A stretch of DNA of 64,000 nt from VMCP01 sp964527775 (lineage in GTDB: Bacteria; Bacteroidota; Bacteroidia; NS11-12g; UBA955), in contig CAZGQS010000008.1 of assembly GCA_964527775.1 (NCBI GenBank), positions 1 to 64,000 of the forward strand. Reading direction: 5' to 3'. Position numbers and translations under genes: made by a program. Shown here one piece after another: positions 7,999 through 17,361 of this stretch. The stretch's first letter is position 1. Every line of letters begins with the position of its first letter. The notes below the pieces were generated by a model. That model was not told the DNA's origin, made no database searches, and saw nothing but the letters and a program-made list of their open reading frames with translations.

Positions 7999-8568
7999 TT
8001 AAAGATTCATCGTCTTTTCAATACCATCAATCAATGCGTGAATGACTTTGATGTGTATTTCTTGGGCGCGATCAGCGTAATCGCTTTTGGGAGCGCGAAT
8101 TTCAAGATCGCACAAATCTTTGATTTTTCCGCCGTCTTTACCTGTGAGTCCAATTACGGTCATTCCCAATTCTTTGGCTTTCTGCATGGCTAAGAAAACA
8201 TTTTGACTGTTCCCGCTGGTTGAAATTCCCAAGAGAATATCTCCAGGTTTTCCGTGTGCTTCTACAAATCGAGAGAATATGTAATCATATCCATAATCAT
8301 TTCCCACGCAGGTAATGTGACTGCTATCGCTGATGGCTAGGGCGGGAAGTGCTTTGCGGTTGTTTTTGTAGCGACCGGTCAATTCTTCTGCAAAGTGCAT
8401 GGAATCACAGTGGCTTCCGCCGTTACCGCACGAAATTACTTTTCCTCCATTTTTAAAGCTGTTCGCCAAGATGGAGACAGCCTGATCAATTTTAGTAAAG
8501 TTGTCTGAATTAGACAAAAATGCGTTCAGAACGTCTTGTGCTTCTTGGAAATGTTGAATGGAGTTCAT
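7999..8568 (-). CDS. gmhA: D-sedoheptulose 7-phosphate isomerase
   Basis: This 189-aa SIS-domain enzyme converts sedoheptulose 7-phosphate to D-glycero-D-manno-heptose 7-phosphate, the first step of ADP-heptose synthesis for lipopolysaccharide. Family motifs are SCGNGGSHCDSMHFAEELTG near residues 47-66, GISTSGNSQNV, GLTGKDGG and the C-terminal QEIHIKVIHALID. The ATG at 8568 was chosen because it follows the dsbD stop by one base and gives the usual GmhA length; the upstream in-frame start would lie inside dsbD. Translational coupling to dsbD is likely. The remaining heptose genes are not in the window. Confidence 0.9.
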   Translation of the reverse strand: MNSIQHFQEAQDVLNAFLSNSDNFTKIDQAVSILANSFKNGGKVISCGNGGSHCDSMHFAEELTGRYKNNRKALPALAISDSSHITCVGNDYGYDYIFSRFVEAHGKPGDILLGISTSGNSQNVFLAMQKAKELGMTVIGLTGKDGGKIKDLCDLEIRAPKSDYADRAQEIHIKVIHALIDGIEKTMNL

Positions 8569-8569
8569 A

Positions 8570-10696
8570 TCAATTGCTTCTTTTAGCGTACTCGGCAATG
8601 CCTTCTTCTAGGAACTTTTTGAAGGGTTCAACTTCAAATTGGAAGTAATCAGCACCCAGTGCGGGTTGCACCAATTCTTCGTTGGCATCTAGCAAGCAAT
8701 ATAGAGGTTGTGTGGTTTTACCAAAATAGTATTCTTGCAATTCTGCGTTTTTGTCACCCAAAGTGGTGATTTGTTTGCCTGTGGAGTGGCTTTTGAAAAA
8801 CTCGTTGGGTTGTAACTTGATTTTTTTATCGTCAACATACAAGGATACCACCACAAATTTTTCTTTGAGTAATTTCAATACCGTTGGGTCGGACCACACT
8901 TTTTCTTCCATTTTACGGCAATTCACACAGCCATGTCCGGTGAAATCAATGAACAATGGTTTCCCTTGTTCACGAGCACATTTCAGAGCTTCATCGTAAT
9001 CAAAGTAACTGTTTATTCCGTGTGGCGCGTGCAATAAATCTGCGTATTTAGGAGTGAAACAGGTTCCTTCTTTTGAGTCGCTGGCGCGGTCTAATCTGAA
9101 GTCTTGCGTGCTCATTGGAGGAAGGTATCCTGCAAGAGCCTTCAATGGAGCACCGAACATTCCGGGAATCATGTATACCACAAAGGCAAAAACCGCAATC
9201 ACGGTGGTCAATCTGAAAATGCCTAAGTGTTCAATGGGCGAATCATGGTCAAATTTGATTTTACCCAACAAATACAGTCCCAATAAAGAGAAAATGACAA
9301 TCCAAAGAGCCAAATACACTTCGCGATCTAAAATACCCCAGTGGTAGGTTTGGTCTGGAATGCTTAAAAATTTAAGAGCAAACGCCAGCTCCACAAACCC
9401 CAAAACCACTTTCACGCTGTTTAACCAACCGCCGCTTTTAGGAAGCGAGTTCAACCAAGAGGGAAACAGCGCTAAAAGTCCAAAAGGAAGGGCGAAGGCT
9501 AGAGAGAATCCAAACATACCTACAATGGGTCTCGAAGCACCTCCGGCAGCAGCTTCTACTAAAACGGTACCAACAATGGGACCAGTGCAAGAGAAGGAAA
9601 CCAAGGCAATGGTTACCGCCATGAAAATGGCACCTGTGATTCCACCTTTGTCGGCTTGTTTATCGGCTTTATTCACCACCCATGAGGGTAGAGTGATTTC
9701 GAAAGCACCAAAGAAAGATGCTGCAAATACCAAGAAGATGACGGTGAAGAAAATATTGGGAGCCCAGTGCGTACTCATCCAGTTGGCGGCATTTGCTTGA
9801 AATAGAAAAGCAACAATGGTACCAATGATGGTATAAAGTGCAATAATGGAAAATGCAAAAATGAAGGAATCTCTGATGGCAATTGACCGATTTTTATTTC
9901 TGATGAAGAATGAAACCGTCATTGGAATCATGGGGAAAACACAAGGCGTCAATAGCGCAGTTAGTCCGCTTAAAAAAGCCAAAATAAACAGACCTAACAT
10001 TCCTCCTGTTTCTTCGGTAGCGGCTTGTCCATTGAATGTTTTGATGGACTTTAATTCGTTATTGAGATAGTCAGGGGCATCTGTGTTGGCAGATGATTTT
10101 GGAGAAATAGCGGTTTGGTTTGAATCTCCGGATGTAGCAGCGTTTTCTGAAGCATCTACATTTCCAGTTTCAGAACCTGCGCTTGTTGAAGCGGGAGCAA
10201 CAATGGTTTCACCCACAACTTTCAATGCAGGCGCATTGATGGTCATGTCTCTCAGATTCTCGCAGCCAGATTCATTGCAAATCTGTCCGTTAAAGATCAT
10301 TTTTATTCCTTGGATGGGTCCTAGAACCTTGATTTTTTGCCTGAATTCACCTTTTCCTGTAAACTCTCCAGTGGAGCAATTCCAGATTTCGGTTTCTTTG
10401 ACCATATGATCTCCTACACCATAGAATTTCCCAACTAGCTGAAAAGAGGGACTTGGAGTAAAATCAATGGTGGCTCTCAATGGGCCATCGTATTCAGGGC
10501 AATCGCTTTTTTCACTGTATACATGGAAACCAGGAGCGACATCAAATTGAATGATCAATTCAATGGTTTCACCTGTTTTTACTTCGGTCTTACTGTATTT
10601 AGCTTTAAAATTGGGCTTAGGGAAACCAGCAGCCCAAACTTGGTTAATGAATAGCGATAGAACTAAGATTAGCCCTAGTTTGGAGAGTTTTTTCAT
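8570..10696 (-). CDS. dsbD: thiol:disulfide interchange protein DsbD
   Basis: This 708-aa protein moves electrons from cytoplasmic thioredoxin across the inner membrane to periplasmic thiol proteins. A signal peptide (residues 1-22) is followed by a DsbD-N/alpha-like immunoglobulin domain with a paired cysteine region (CPEYDGPL, CNESGC), a low-complexity linker, eight or so membrane helices with the CcdA-type motifs LTPCVFPMIPMTVSFF and SCTGPIVG, and a C-terminal thioredoxin domain with active-site Cys590-Val-Asn-Cys593. All redox cysteine pairs appear present. It is followed without gap by gmhA and preceded by a -7 element 6 nt before its ATG. Confidence 0.9.
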   Translation of the reverse strand: MKKLSKLGLILVLSLFINQVWAAGFPKPNFKAKYSKTEVKTGETIELIIQFDVAPGFHVYSEKSDCPEYDGPLRATIDFTPSPSFQLVGKFYGVGDHMVKETEIWNCSTGEFTGKGEFRQKIKVLGPIQGIKMIFNGQICNESGCENLRDMTINAPALKVVGETIVAPASTSAGSETGNVDASENAATSGDSNQTAISPKSSANTDAPDYLNNELKSIKTFNGQAATEETGGMLGLFILAFLSGLTALLTPCVFPMIPMTVSFFIRNKNRSIAIRDSFIFAFSIIALYTIIGTIVAFLFQANAANWMSTHWAPNIFFTVIFLVFAASFFGAFEITLPSWVVNKADKQADKGGITGAIFMAVTIALVSFSCTGPIVGTVLVEAAAGGASRPIVGMFGFSLAFALPFGLLALFPSWLNSLPKSGGWLNSVKVVLGFVELAFALKFLSIPDQTYHWGILDREVYLALWIVIFSLLGLYLLGKIKFDHDSPIEHLGIFRLTTVIAVFAFVVYMIPGMFGAPLKALAGYLPPMSTQDFRLDRASDSKEGTCFTPKYADLLHAPHGINSYFDYDEALKCAREQGKPLFIDFTGHGCVNCRKMEEKVWSDPTVLKLLKEKFVVVSLYVDDKKIKLQPNEFFKSHSTGKQITTLGDKNAELQEYYFGKTTQPLYCLLDANEELVQPALGADYFQFEVEPFKKFLEEGIAEYAKRSN

Positions 10697-10702
10697 TATT
10701 TA

Positions 10703-10710
10703 CAAAATTA
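10703..10710 (-). promoter_or_regulatory. -7 promoter element, dsbD-gmhA
   Basis: Minus-strand TAATTTTG is a perfect TAnnTTTG element, 6 nt before the dsbD ATG at 10696. It would drive dsbD and gmhA as a leaderless or nearly leaderless transcript. Confidence 0.5.
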
Positions 10711-10765
10711 GCACATATCCTCTGAATGTGAACAATTCATCGTTAAAGGAACCAACAAATCGTTT

Positions 10766-10773
10766 TAGGTTTG
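10766..10773 (+). promoter_or_regulatory. -7 promoter element, LysM glucosaminidase
   Basis: TAGGTTTG matches TAnnTTTG and ends 9 nt before the ATG at 10783. Together with the dsbD element it forms a divergent promoter region of less than 100 bp. Confidence 0.5.
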
Positions 10774-10782
10774 AAGACGAGC

Positions 10783-12138
10783 ATGGAAATCAATAAGTTG
10801 CATAAGTCGAAATTAATCATATTGTTTTTATTTTTGGGATGTATATCGCTGGATGCGCAGACGCGTAAATCAATGAATACCAAAGAGTACGTTGATTCAT
10901 TCAAGCGGTATGCCATGTTAGAGATGAGTTTGAACGGTGTGCCTGCAAGCATCACTTTGGCACAAGGTATTTTAGAAAGTGCATCAGGAAATTCTAAACT
11001 TTGCTTGGAATGCAACAACCATTTTGGCATAAAATGTCGAAAAAATTGGAATGGGAATTTTTGTTTGGCCGATGATGACGCCAAAGATGAATGCTTCAGA
11101 GGGTATGAAAGTCCTCTAGAAAGCTATAGAGACCACTCGCTCTTTTTAAAGGGCAGTCAGAGATATGCTAGTTTGTTTGAGTTGGATCCAACCGACTACA
11201 AATCTTGGTCGCACGGATTGAGGGAGGCAGGGTATGCCACAAATCCGGAATACGGAAATTTATTGATCCGAGTTATTGAGCGTAACAGATTGGGGCAATA
11301 TGATAGTATGGTGGTGCTCGGGCAAGATTTTTATAAATCTGGGAGCTCTCCCGTTATTGAGTACAACGGGCTGCCAGCGGTGGCGGTGAGGCCTGGGAAT
11401 ACGGCATCTGATATTGCAAAGGAAAATCAGTTGGCAGAATGGAAGTTGTATAAATACAATGATTTAGATAAAAATCAAATGATCAACCCTGGTGAGATTT
11501 TGTATTTGAAGCCGAAGAGATCAACAGCCTCTGAACAAATTCATATCATGAAAAGAGGAGAAACTTTACACGATGTTTCACAACTTTATGCGATCAAACT
11601 CAAATCGTTGAGAAAAATGAATCAATTGAGCAGCAATGAGGAGCCGGTGATTGGGGAAGAAATTTATTTAAGTGAAAAGCGTGAAACCAAACCCAAAACG
11701 GTAAAAGGACCGGTTCCTATGTCAACGGCTAGTACCATTATGCGTCCAGCGGTTCAAAGTATAACGAAGAACATACCTAATACGCATGAAGTTCAAGCGG
11801 GCGAAACGATTGAACAAATTGCTGACAAATACAAAACATCGGTATTGAATATTGTGAGATGGAATGATTTGGAATTTGCTGAAGTAAGTACCGGACAGAT
11901 TCTGGCCTTGGCCCCTGGTGCAAAGGGTGGCTCGAACATCCAATCTGTTTCAGATTCTAAGGTTCCCATGAGCGAAGTGAGTGCAGAGCTCAAAAATGCC
12001 AGCATACATTTTGTTAAGCCCGGAGAGACATTATTTAGAATCAGCACTCAATACGGGGTATCGGTTGATCAGATTAAAAAATTGAACGGGATGACCACCA
12101 ACGCTATTCGCGCTGGACAAAAACTAAAGATTCGATAA
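10783..12138 (+). CDS. N-acetylglucosaminidase with C-terminal LysM domains
   Basis: This 451-aa exported peptidoglycan hydrolase has a hydrophobic signal near residues 10-27 ending at LDAQT. It continues with a glucosaminidase domain (about residues 30-175) with TLAQGILESASGNSKL containing the expected catalytic glutamate, CNNHFGIKC, and YESPLESYRDHSLFL plus GYATNPEYGNLLIRVIE, typical of the FlgJ/AcmA family. The C-terminal half carries three clear LysM repeats (RGETLHDVS, AGETIEQIA, PGETLFRIS) and one degenerate one, which anchor it to peptidoglycan. It probably acts in cell-wall turnover or daughter-cell separation. The start at 10783 follows a -7 element; an ATG 12 nt upstream lies too close to it. 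Confidence 0.85.
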   Translation: MEINKLHKSKLIILFLFLGCISLDAQTRKSMNTKEYVDSFKRYAMLEMSLNGVPASITLAQGILESASGNSKLCLECNNHFGIKCRKNWNGNFCLADDDAKDECFRGYESPLESYRDHSLFLKGSQRYASLFELDPTDYKSWSHGLREAGYATNPEYGNLLIRVIERNRLGQYDSMVVLGQDFYKSGSSPVIEYNGLPAVAVRPGNTASDIAKENQLAEWKLYKYNDLDKNQMINPGEILYLKPKRSTASEQIHIMKRGETLHDVSQLYAIKLKSLRKMNQLSSNEEPVIGEEIYLSEKRETKPKTVKGPVPMSTASTIMRPAVQSITKNIPNTHEVQAGETIEQIADKYKTSVLNIVRWNDLEFAEVSTGQILALAPGAKGGSNIQSVSDSKVPMSEVSAELKNASIHFVKPGETLFRISTQYGVSVDQIKKLNGMTTNAIRAGQKLKIR

Positions 12139-12139
12139 T

Positions 12140-13408
12140 TTATTGGAGCACATAATGCATGGCAGAACCGGTATTCTGTTGAAGTAGAATATTGCCTAAG
12201 CCATGAATATTTGCAGCCTCTTTTTCATTTACTGTGGGTTTGTAAATGGTTAAGAGTTTAAGTCCCTCAATAACCTCAATTTCCAAATTGGAGTTGGAAA
12301 GTGCGTGAAGCAATGGTTGATGTCTGTTTTCTTTGTTGTCAATCACGCATCTGAGCTGAATGGCTGAGTTTTGCATAATATTCACTCTAATTTTGTTTTC
12401 GCTGAAAACGGCAAAGATTTCACGTAGATTGTCTTCGGCAATGAAGTTGAAGTCTTTGGTGGAGATGCAGAGCATCAATTGATTTTCTTTTAAAATTTTA
12501 CAGGGTACGCTCACGGGTGCGCCGGAGTCAGAAACCATGGTTCCGGGTAAATCTATATTCAAGAAGCTTTTAACAAAAAGAGGAATGTTTGCGGCTTTTA
12601 GGGGTTGAATGGTTTTTGGGTGAATCACTGAGGCACCGTAATAAGCCAATTCTATAGCATCGTTGTATGTAAGGTGGTCAATTTTTTGAGTATCTGGGAA
12701 TTTCTTGGGGTCAGCATTCATAACGCCTTCAACGTCTTTCCAAATGGCTACGCTTTCAGCGTGAAGTAGTTTGCCAAAAATGGCGGCGCTGTAATCGCTG
12801 CCTTCTCTTCCTAAGGTGGTTGACTCTCCTTTGGGGCCTTTCCCCATAAATCCTTGGGTGATGATCAGGTTTTTTTGAGCCAGAGGTAAGAGGCGATTGG
12901 TGACCACTCTTTCTGTATCGGTCCAATCCACTCTTGCGTCACGGTAACGGTCATTGGTTAGAATGAAATTGCGTGAATCTACCCATTGATTTCTGATTCC
13001 CTGAGAGAGTAAATAGGCACTTACAATTCTGGTTGAGATCAATTCTCCGTATACAACCACTTGATCATACAAAAAATCATAGTCATCTTGTAAATTTTCA
13101 TTGTCTACCAAACACTCTAATTCGAGGAACAAATTCTCTACTTCGTTGACCCACATTAGGGCTGTTTCACCAAACAATTCGTTGATGATTGTTTGATGTG
13201 AATGTCGCAAATTTGTGAGTATTTCATGAAGTGTATTTTTCTTGTGGAAGCAAGCATCTACAAGCGTTTCAAGGGCATTGGTGGTTTTGCCCATGGCGCT
13301 GATGACAACCAACAATTGGGCCGGGTTTCCAGCAGAAATAATTCGGGCTACATTTTGAACCCCAGAGGCATCTTTTACCGATGCGCCACCAAATTTGTAA
13401 ATCTTCAT
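12140..13408 (-). CDS. aspartate kinase (monofunctional)
   Basis: This 422-aa cytoplasmic enzyme phosphorylates L-aspartate, the entry to the lysine, methionine, threonine and isoleucine pathways. The aspartokinase signature KFGGASVKDA is at residues 5-14, with TTLGREGSDYSAA (substrate/ATP region) and GVMNADPKKFPD further on. The C-terminal 120 residues are a regulatory ACT region, so feedback inhibition is likely, but the effector is not readable. There is no fused homoserine dehydrogenase. It converges on the glucosaminidase gene with a 1-nt gap. Confidence 0.9.
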   Translation of the reverse strand: MKIYKFGGASVKDASGVQNVARIISAGNPAQLLVVISAMGKTTNALETLVDACFHKKNTLHEILTNLRHSHQTIINELFGETALMWVNEVENLFLELECLVDNENLQDDYDFLYDQVVVYGELISTRIVSAYLLSQGIRNQWVDSRNFILTNDRYRDARVDWTDTERVVTNRLLPLAQKNLIITQGFMGKGPKGESTTLGREGSDYSAAIFGKLLHAESVAIWKDVEGVMNADPKKFPDTQKIDHLTYNDAIELAYYGASVIHPKTIQPLKAANIPLFVKSFLNIDLPGTMVSDSGAPVSVPCKILKENQLMLCISTKDFNFIAEDNLREIFAVFSENKIRVNIMQNSAIQLRCVIDNKENRHQPLLHALSNSNLEIEVIEGLKLLTIYKPTVNEKEAANIHGLGNILLQQNTGSAMHYVLQ

Positions 13409-13453
13409 GAAATTATAAAGTCAAGGAAAACTGATGTTTTTTTAGTTGTTTTG

Positions 13454-13461
13454 CAAAATTA
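13454..13461 (-). promoter_or_regulatory. possible -7 element, aspartate kinase
   Basis: Minus-strand TAATTTTG fits TAnnTTTG, 45 nt before the aspartokinase ATG. The region is AT-rich, so a chance match is possible. Confidence 0.35.
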
Positions 13462-13482
13462 ATTCTTAAATCACAATTCCCT

Positions 13483-14502
13483 ATGCCCTATAGCAACGAA
13501 ATCGTAACATTAGAACAGTTTATCGTAGATCAACAAGCATTGTATAAAGATGCTGGTGGGTCTTTGAGTCGTATATTCCGTTCTATTGAACTAGCTGCTA
13601 AGGTAGTGAATAGAGATGTAAGAAAAGCAGGACTTGTAGATATCCTCGGAAACCAGGGCAGTACAAACACCCATGGTGAAGACCAAAAGAAGTTAGATGT
13701 GATTGCCAATGACCGTTTTATCAATGCTTTATCTAAAAGCGGAGAAGTAAGTGTGGTGATATCTGAGGAAAATGACGAGCCTATTTTTGTGGAAGGATCA
13801 GAGGAAGAGAAATACATTGTTGCTATTGACCCTTTAGACGGGAGTTCAAACATTGATGTAAATGCAAGTATCGGTACCATTTTTTCCATTTATCGCAGAC
13901 CGTCATCATCAAAAGTTGCCAACGAAAAAGATCTTTATCAAAAAGGGAAGCACCAAGTTGCAGCGGGATATGTGATTTATGGCTCAAGTACCATGCTTGT
14001 TTACACTACGGGCTTAGGTGTGAATGGATTTACTTTAGACGATAGCATTCAAGAGTTTTGCTTATCTCATCCAAACATTCAGATTCCTGCAGACGGAAAG
14101 ATATTCAGCGTGAACGAAGGTAATTATGCTGAGTTTCCACAAGGTGTGAAGAATTACGTTGAATATTGCAAAAGCAAGGATAAAGAAACCAATAGACCAT
14201 ACGGAGCTCGTTATATCGGAAGTTTGATTGCTGATTTTCACCGAAACCTTTTGAAAGGCGGCATATTCATGTATCCACCTACGGCAAAAACTCCTAACGG
14301 TAAGCTAAGATTGATGTATGAGTGCAATCCTATGTCGTTTTTAATTGAACAAGCTGGAGGAAAGTCATCTACGGGTACTGCCCGAATTTTAGATGTTGAG
14401 CCCACAGATTTGCATCAAAGGGTTCCCATTTTTATTGGGTCAGCGAATATGGTTGATCTTGCAGTAAAAATGTATCAAGAAGCCGAAGTGGCTACTGTGT
14501 AA
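13483..14502 (+). CDS. fbp: fructose-1,6-bisphosphatase class I
   Basis: This 339-aa cytoplasmic enzyme hydrolyses fructose 1,6-bisphosphate to fructose 6-phosphate, the committed step of gluconeogenesis. The metal/substrate motif DPLDGSSN begins at residue 116, preceded by SEENDE (metal site). The later GGIFMYPP and GKLRLMYECNPMSFLIEQAGG motifs are diagnostic for class I FBPase. The length is normal. It is divergent from aspartokinase and convergent with recO (1-nt gap). Confidence 0.95.
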   Translation: MPYSNEIVTLEQFIVDQQALYKDAGGSLSRIFRSIELAAKVVNRDVRKAGLVDILGNQGSTNTHGEDQKKLDVIANDRFINALSKSGEVSVVISEENDEPIFVEGSEEEKYIVAIDPLDGSSNIDVNASIGTIFSIYRRPSSSKVANEKDLYQKGKHQVAAGYVIYGSSTMLVYTTGLGVNGFTLDDSIQEFCLSHPNIQIPADGKIFSVNEGNYAEFPQGVKNYVEYCKSKDKETNRPYGARYIGSLIADFHRNLLKGGIFMYPPTAKTPNGKLRLMYECNPMSFLIEQAGGKSSTGTARILDVEPTDLHQRVPIFIGSANMVDLAVKMYQEAEVATV

Positions 14503-14503
14503 T

Positions 14504-15136
14504 TTAGAAATTCTCAAATATTTCTAGGCTTTTCAATTTCTTATCTGGAAAAGCGTAAAATCTTAGTTGATTTAGAACTTCACTTAAGACCAACCTTCTT
14601 TGTTCTTGGTTCAAGTTGATTTCTTGTTGGTTTTCTAATTCATCGAGAGCTGTGATGATCCAACTAGGGGTGTGAAACTGTTGCCAATCTAATTCATAAC
14701 CCAGTCCTCTACAGACATTCAATACAAATTTGATGGGTAAATATTTCAGTTGACTTTTGTTGGCGGAATTGAGTTTATTGAACTCATCCAATACCAACTG
14801 AAAGAAAATGGCATCGGGAAAATGTTCATGTACGCACAGCGAAATGAGCTCCGTATAAAAGAATTTCACTTGCTGAATGTCCATAGCATCGGGCAAAATG
14901 GATGTTTTTAAAGCCGATATTTCCTTGATCCTCAATAATCCCGGTGATTGTTTAACGGTATAAACCAATTCCACGGCTGTGCCCGACTGATAATAGGCGT
15001 TCTTACTTTTGGCCTTACCCATGCCTTGAACGAGAAAAGCAGCTAGTCCTGAGAGTTCAGTGTAAATGTGAACCACCGCCGAATGGTCGGTGTAGGGAAT
15101 GCGTTTAATGACAATGCCTTTGGTCTTGACCAACAT
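14504..15136 (-). CDS. recO: DNA repair protein RecO
   Basis: This 210-aa protein fits RecO, which loads RecA on SSB-coated single-stranded DNA in the RecFOR pathway. The N-terminal OB-fold is recognisable (VKTKGIVIKRIPYTDHSAVVHIYTE, then LVQGMGKAKSKNAYYQSGT), and the helical C-terminal part is short; RecO proteins are usually nearer 240 aa. No zinc-binding cysteine cluster is seen, as in many Bacteroidota RecO proteins. The start is supported by a -7 element 7 nt upstream. Confidence 0.85.
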   Translation of the reverse strand: MLVKTKGIVIKRIPYTDHSAVVHIYTELSGLAAFLVQGMGKAKSKNAYYQSGTAVELVYTVKQSPGLLRIKEISALKTSILPDAMDIQQVKFFYTELISLCVHEHFPDAIFFQLVLDEFNKLNSANKSQLKYLPIKFVLNVCRGLGYELDWQQFHTPSWIITALDELENQQEINLNQEQRRLVLSEVLNQLRFYAFPDKKLKSLEIFENF

Positions 15137-15143
15137 GTGCGAC

Positions 15144-15151
15144 CAAAAATA
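15144..15151 (-). promoter_or_regulatory. -7 promoter element, recO
   Basis: Minus-strand TATTTTTG, a perfect TAnnTTTG, ends 7 nt before the recO ATG at 15136. It lies in the 18-nt gap after the heme operon, so recO need not depend on that operon. Confidence 0.5.
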
Positions 15152-15154
15152 AAA

Positions 15155-16294
15155 TCAATCTACCCAGTCTGCAATAAAAAGATTGGTGTCACGGGTTCCA
15201 CCGTTATTGCGGTTTGAGCTAAAAATCAACTTTTTACCGTCTGGTGAAAACATAGGAAAAGCATTGAAAATGCTGTTATTGGTGATCTTTTCAAGTCCAG
15301 TTCCGTCTAAATTGATCATGTACAATTGGAAGTCATAACCTCTAGATGAATGATGGTTGCTTGAGAAGATGATCTTTTTGCCGTTAGGATGGAAGAATGG
15401 GGCCCAATTTGCCTTGCCGAGGTGGGTGATTTGTTTCAAATTACTTCCATCTACATTCACTGTGTAAATTTCCATGTTGGTAGGAGCAACCAAGTCTCTT
15501 GACAAATAATCTTTGTATTTTTTAATTTCTTCTTCTGTTTGGGGACGTGAAGCTCTGAAAACCAATTGTTTAGAGTCTGGTGAGAAAAATGCTCCTCCAT
15601 CATAACCAAGTCCGTTGGTGATTTGACGTTGATTTTTACCGTCAATATCCATGATCCATAGTTCAAGATCGCCTGATCTGGTGCTGGTGAAAACGATTGA
15701 CTTTCCATCAGGAGATACCGTTGCTTCAGCATCATAACCTGTTTGGTTAGTCAATTGATTGACGATTTTTCCTGATTTATTGGAAACGAAAATATCAAAA
15801 TCCTTGTAGATAGGCCAAAGATATGCACCAGAGGTTTCAGGTGTTGGAGGACATTCTTTAGCACCCAAATGTGTACTCGCATAAACCAGTTGTGAATCGC
15901 CAGGCATGAAATAAGAACAAGTAGTTCTACCAAGGCCTGTACTTACTAATGCTGGTTTGTAATCAGGAGAACCCATATCAGATAGTTTAGTCCAAAAAAT
16001 CTGATCGCATTGAAGTCCCCATTTGGCATTGTTGCTTTGAAAAACAATAGAAGAATTGTCAAAACTGAAATAAGCTTCGGCATTATCGCCGCCAAAAGTG
16101 AGTTGCTTTAGGTTCTTAAGGTGTGGTTCAGGTTGTATGGCAATTTCTGCCGAAGTGTTTGGCTTGTATTCTTTTGAAATGCCGTGTCCATGACCATCGT
16201 GGCTACCATGTTGATGGGTTTCTTGTCCTTGTTGAGCCAATAATGAGCTTGTTACAGCAAAGCCAATGCTGAGTGATAAAATCTTTGTATTCAT
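15155..16294 (-). CDS. exported PD40 (TolB-like) beta-propeller protein with His-rich N-terminus
   Basis: This 379-aa protein has a signal peptide (residues 1-20, ending LLAQQ), then a His-rich segment at about residues 25-38 (HQHGSHDGHGHG), and then at least four PD40/WD40-like TolB blades (SPDGKSIVFTSTRSGD, SPDSKQLVFRAS, HPNGKKIIFSSNHH, SPDGKKLIFSSNRN). It is the last gene of the heme-uptake operon, starting 2 nt after the hmuY stop. The His-rich region could bind metal or heme, which is inference from composition and context. The start at 16294 was chosen over 16315 because it precedes the signal peptide directly. Its exact role in heme uptake is not known. Confidence 0.75.
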   Translation of the reverse strand: MNTKILSLSIGFAVTSSLLAQQGQETHQHGSHDGHGHGISKEYKPNTSAEIAIQPEPHLKNLKQLTFGGDNAEAYFSFDNSSIVFQSNNAKWGLQCDQIFWTKLSDMGSPDYKPALVSTGLGRTTCSYFMPGDSQLVYASTHLGAKECPPTPETSGAYLWPIYKDFDIFVSNKSGKIVNQLTNQTGYDAEATVSPDGKSIVFTSTRSGDLELWIMDIDGKNQRQITNGLGYDGGAFFSPDSKQLVFRASRPQTEEEIKKYKDYLSRDLVAPTNMEIYTVNVDGSNLKQITHLGKANWAPFFHPNGKKIIFSSNHHSSRGYDFQLYMINLDGTGLEKITNNSIFNAFPMFSPDGKKLIFSSNRNNGGTRDTNLFIADWVD

Positions 16295-16296
16295 AA

Positions 16297-17355
16297 TTAT
16301 TTTAATACTTCCCATGCCATTTTGGGGTAGCCTTTGCGACCCTGATCATCATAAAAGTCAATGAATCGCATTTTGAACCAGTTGCCTGATTCCGTTTTTA
16401 AAAGGAAATATTTGTTTTGGACGATGGTGTATTTTGCAGAATTTTGGTCATAAACCTTCCAGTCATATCCAATTTCATTCAGGGTTTTACCCATGGGGAA
16501 ACCTTGTGCCAATTCTTTGGTCATGTCATCAAAAGAGATGCCCGTTGAATTGGAATTGACTTCACAAACAGAGATTTTATGTTGATTGATTAACGCTCCG
16601 CGAATGATGTACGGATATGGTTGCCCGTTGACGTCGTGAATGGATTCTTTATAAGTGGTAAAGACGATGTCCCATTTATTGTTTTTAATGGGTTCGTTTT
16701 CTACGGTTTTTAGGGTGCCGAAATTGAAATAGGTATAATTATAATCTGGGTTTGTATAAATCTTAGTGATGTTTATCTTGATAGGGTTAAAGACATATGT
16801 CCACTGGAATTCATACATTCCACCTCTGACAGATAAGAATTTAATTTTGATAAAACGATTTGCTACAACAGAGTCTGAGCCTAAATCTAAAACATAAGTT
16901 TCATCGGGGTAGCCCTCAAAGCCGTAAGTGGTGGGTTTAAAACAATTAGAAGTCACCAAAGAATCGATATGTCCGTTAGGATTGTCAAATCCCCAAGATA
17001 ACTTAGACATTTGAAGTTGGTGAATATCATCGAAGTGGGTGTCAGTAACTTTGGCTAGGGCATAACTGGTGCTTTTACCTGCACAAACTATGATGTGTGG
17101 GGTGCCATTACACGCGAAGCCTAGGTCCCACTGACCAAATAAGTTGGTGGTTTTGGTTTGTGTTTCAAAGTTAAAATACAATTGATTGCTGTAGGTTTCA
17201 CCCATTTCGAAGGTTTGGGTTTGAAGCCCTGCTGCAACTTTTGGTTGTGGGTACAAGGGTTCGTCTTTTTCGCAAGAAGTGAAAATCACTGCTAACAACA
17301 CCAGCAGAACAAGACTGGCTTTTGAAGATGAACGATTGAATGATGAAACTAGCAA
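16297..17355 (-). CDS. hmuY: HmuY-family heme-binding lipoprotein
   Basis: This 352-aa lipoprotein has a lipobox FTSC at about residues 26-29 followed by EKDEP. The rest resembles the HmuY family, which captures heme at the outer surface and hands it to a TonB-dependent receptor. Family-like features are QLYFNFETQTKTTN, a WDIVFTTY strand, and the C-terminal FKMRFIDFYDDQGRKGYPKMAWEVL. It is preceded 6 nt upstream by the receptor gene in the same operon. Heme ligands cannot be fixed without alignment. It is longer than the Porphyromonas HmuY. Confidence 0.75.
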   Translation of the reverse strand: MLVSSFNRSSSKASLVLLVLLAVIFTSCEKDEPLYPQPKVAAGLQTQTFEMGETYSNQLYFNFETQTKTTNLFGQWDLGFACNGTPHIIVCAGKSTSYALAKVTDTHFDDIHQLQMSKLSWGFDNPNGHIDSLVTSNCFKPTTYGFEGYPDETYVLDLGSDSVVANRFIKIKFLSVRGGMYEFQWTYVFNPIKINITKIYTNPDYNYTYFNFGTLKTVENEPIKNNKWDIVFTTYKESIHDVNGQPYPYIIRGALINQHKISVCEVNSNSTGISFDDMTKELAQGFPMGKTLNEIGYDWKVYDQNSAKYTIVQNKYFLLKTESGNWFKMRFIDFYDDQGRKGYPKMAWEVLK

Positions 17356-17361
17356 AATGAA

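Noticed and set aside
9054..10409. Several plus-strand open frames opposite dsbD
   Set aside because: Shadows of the minus-strand dsbD gene, which has complete family motifs.
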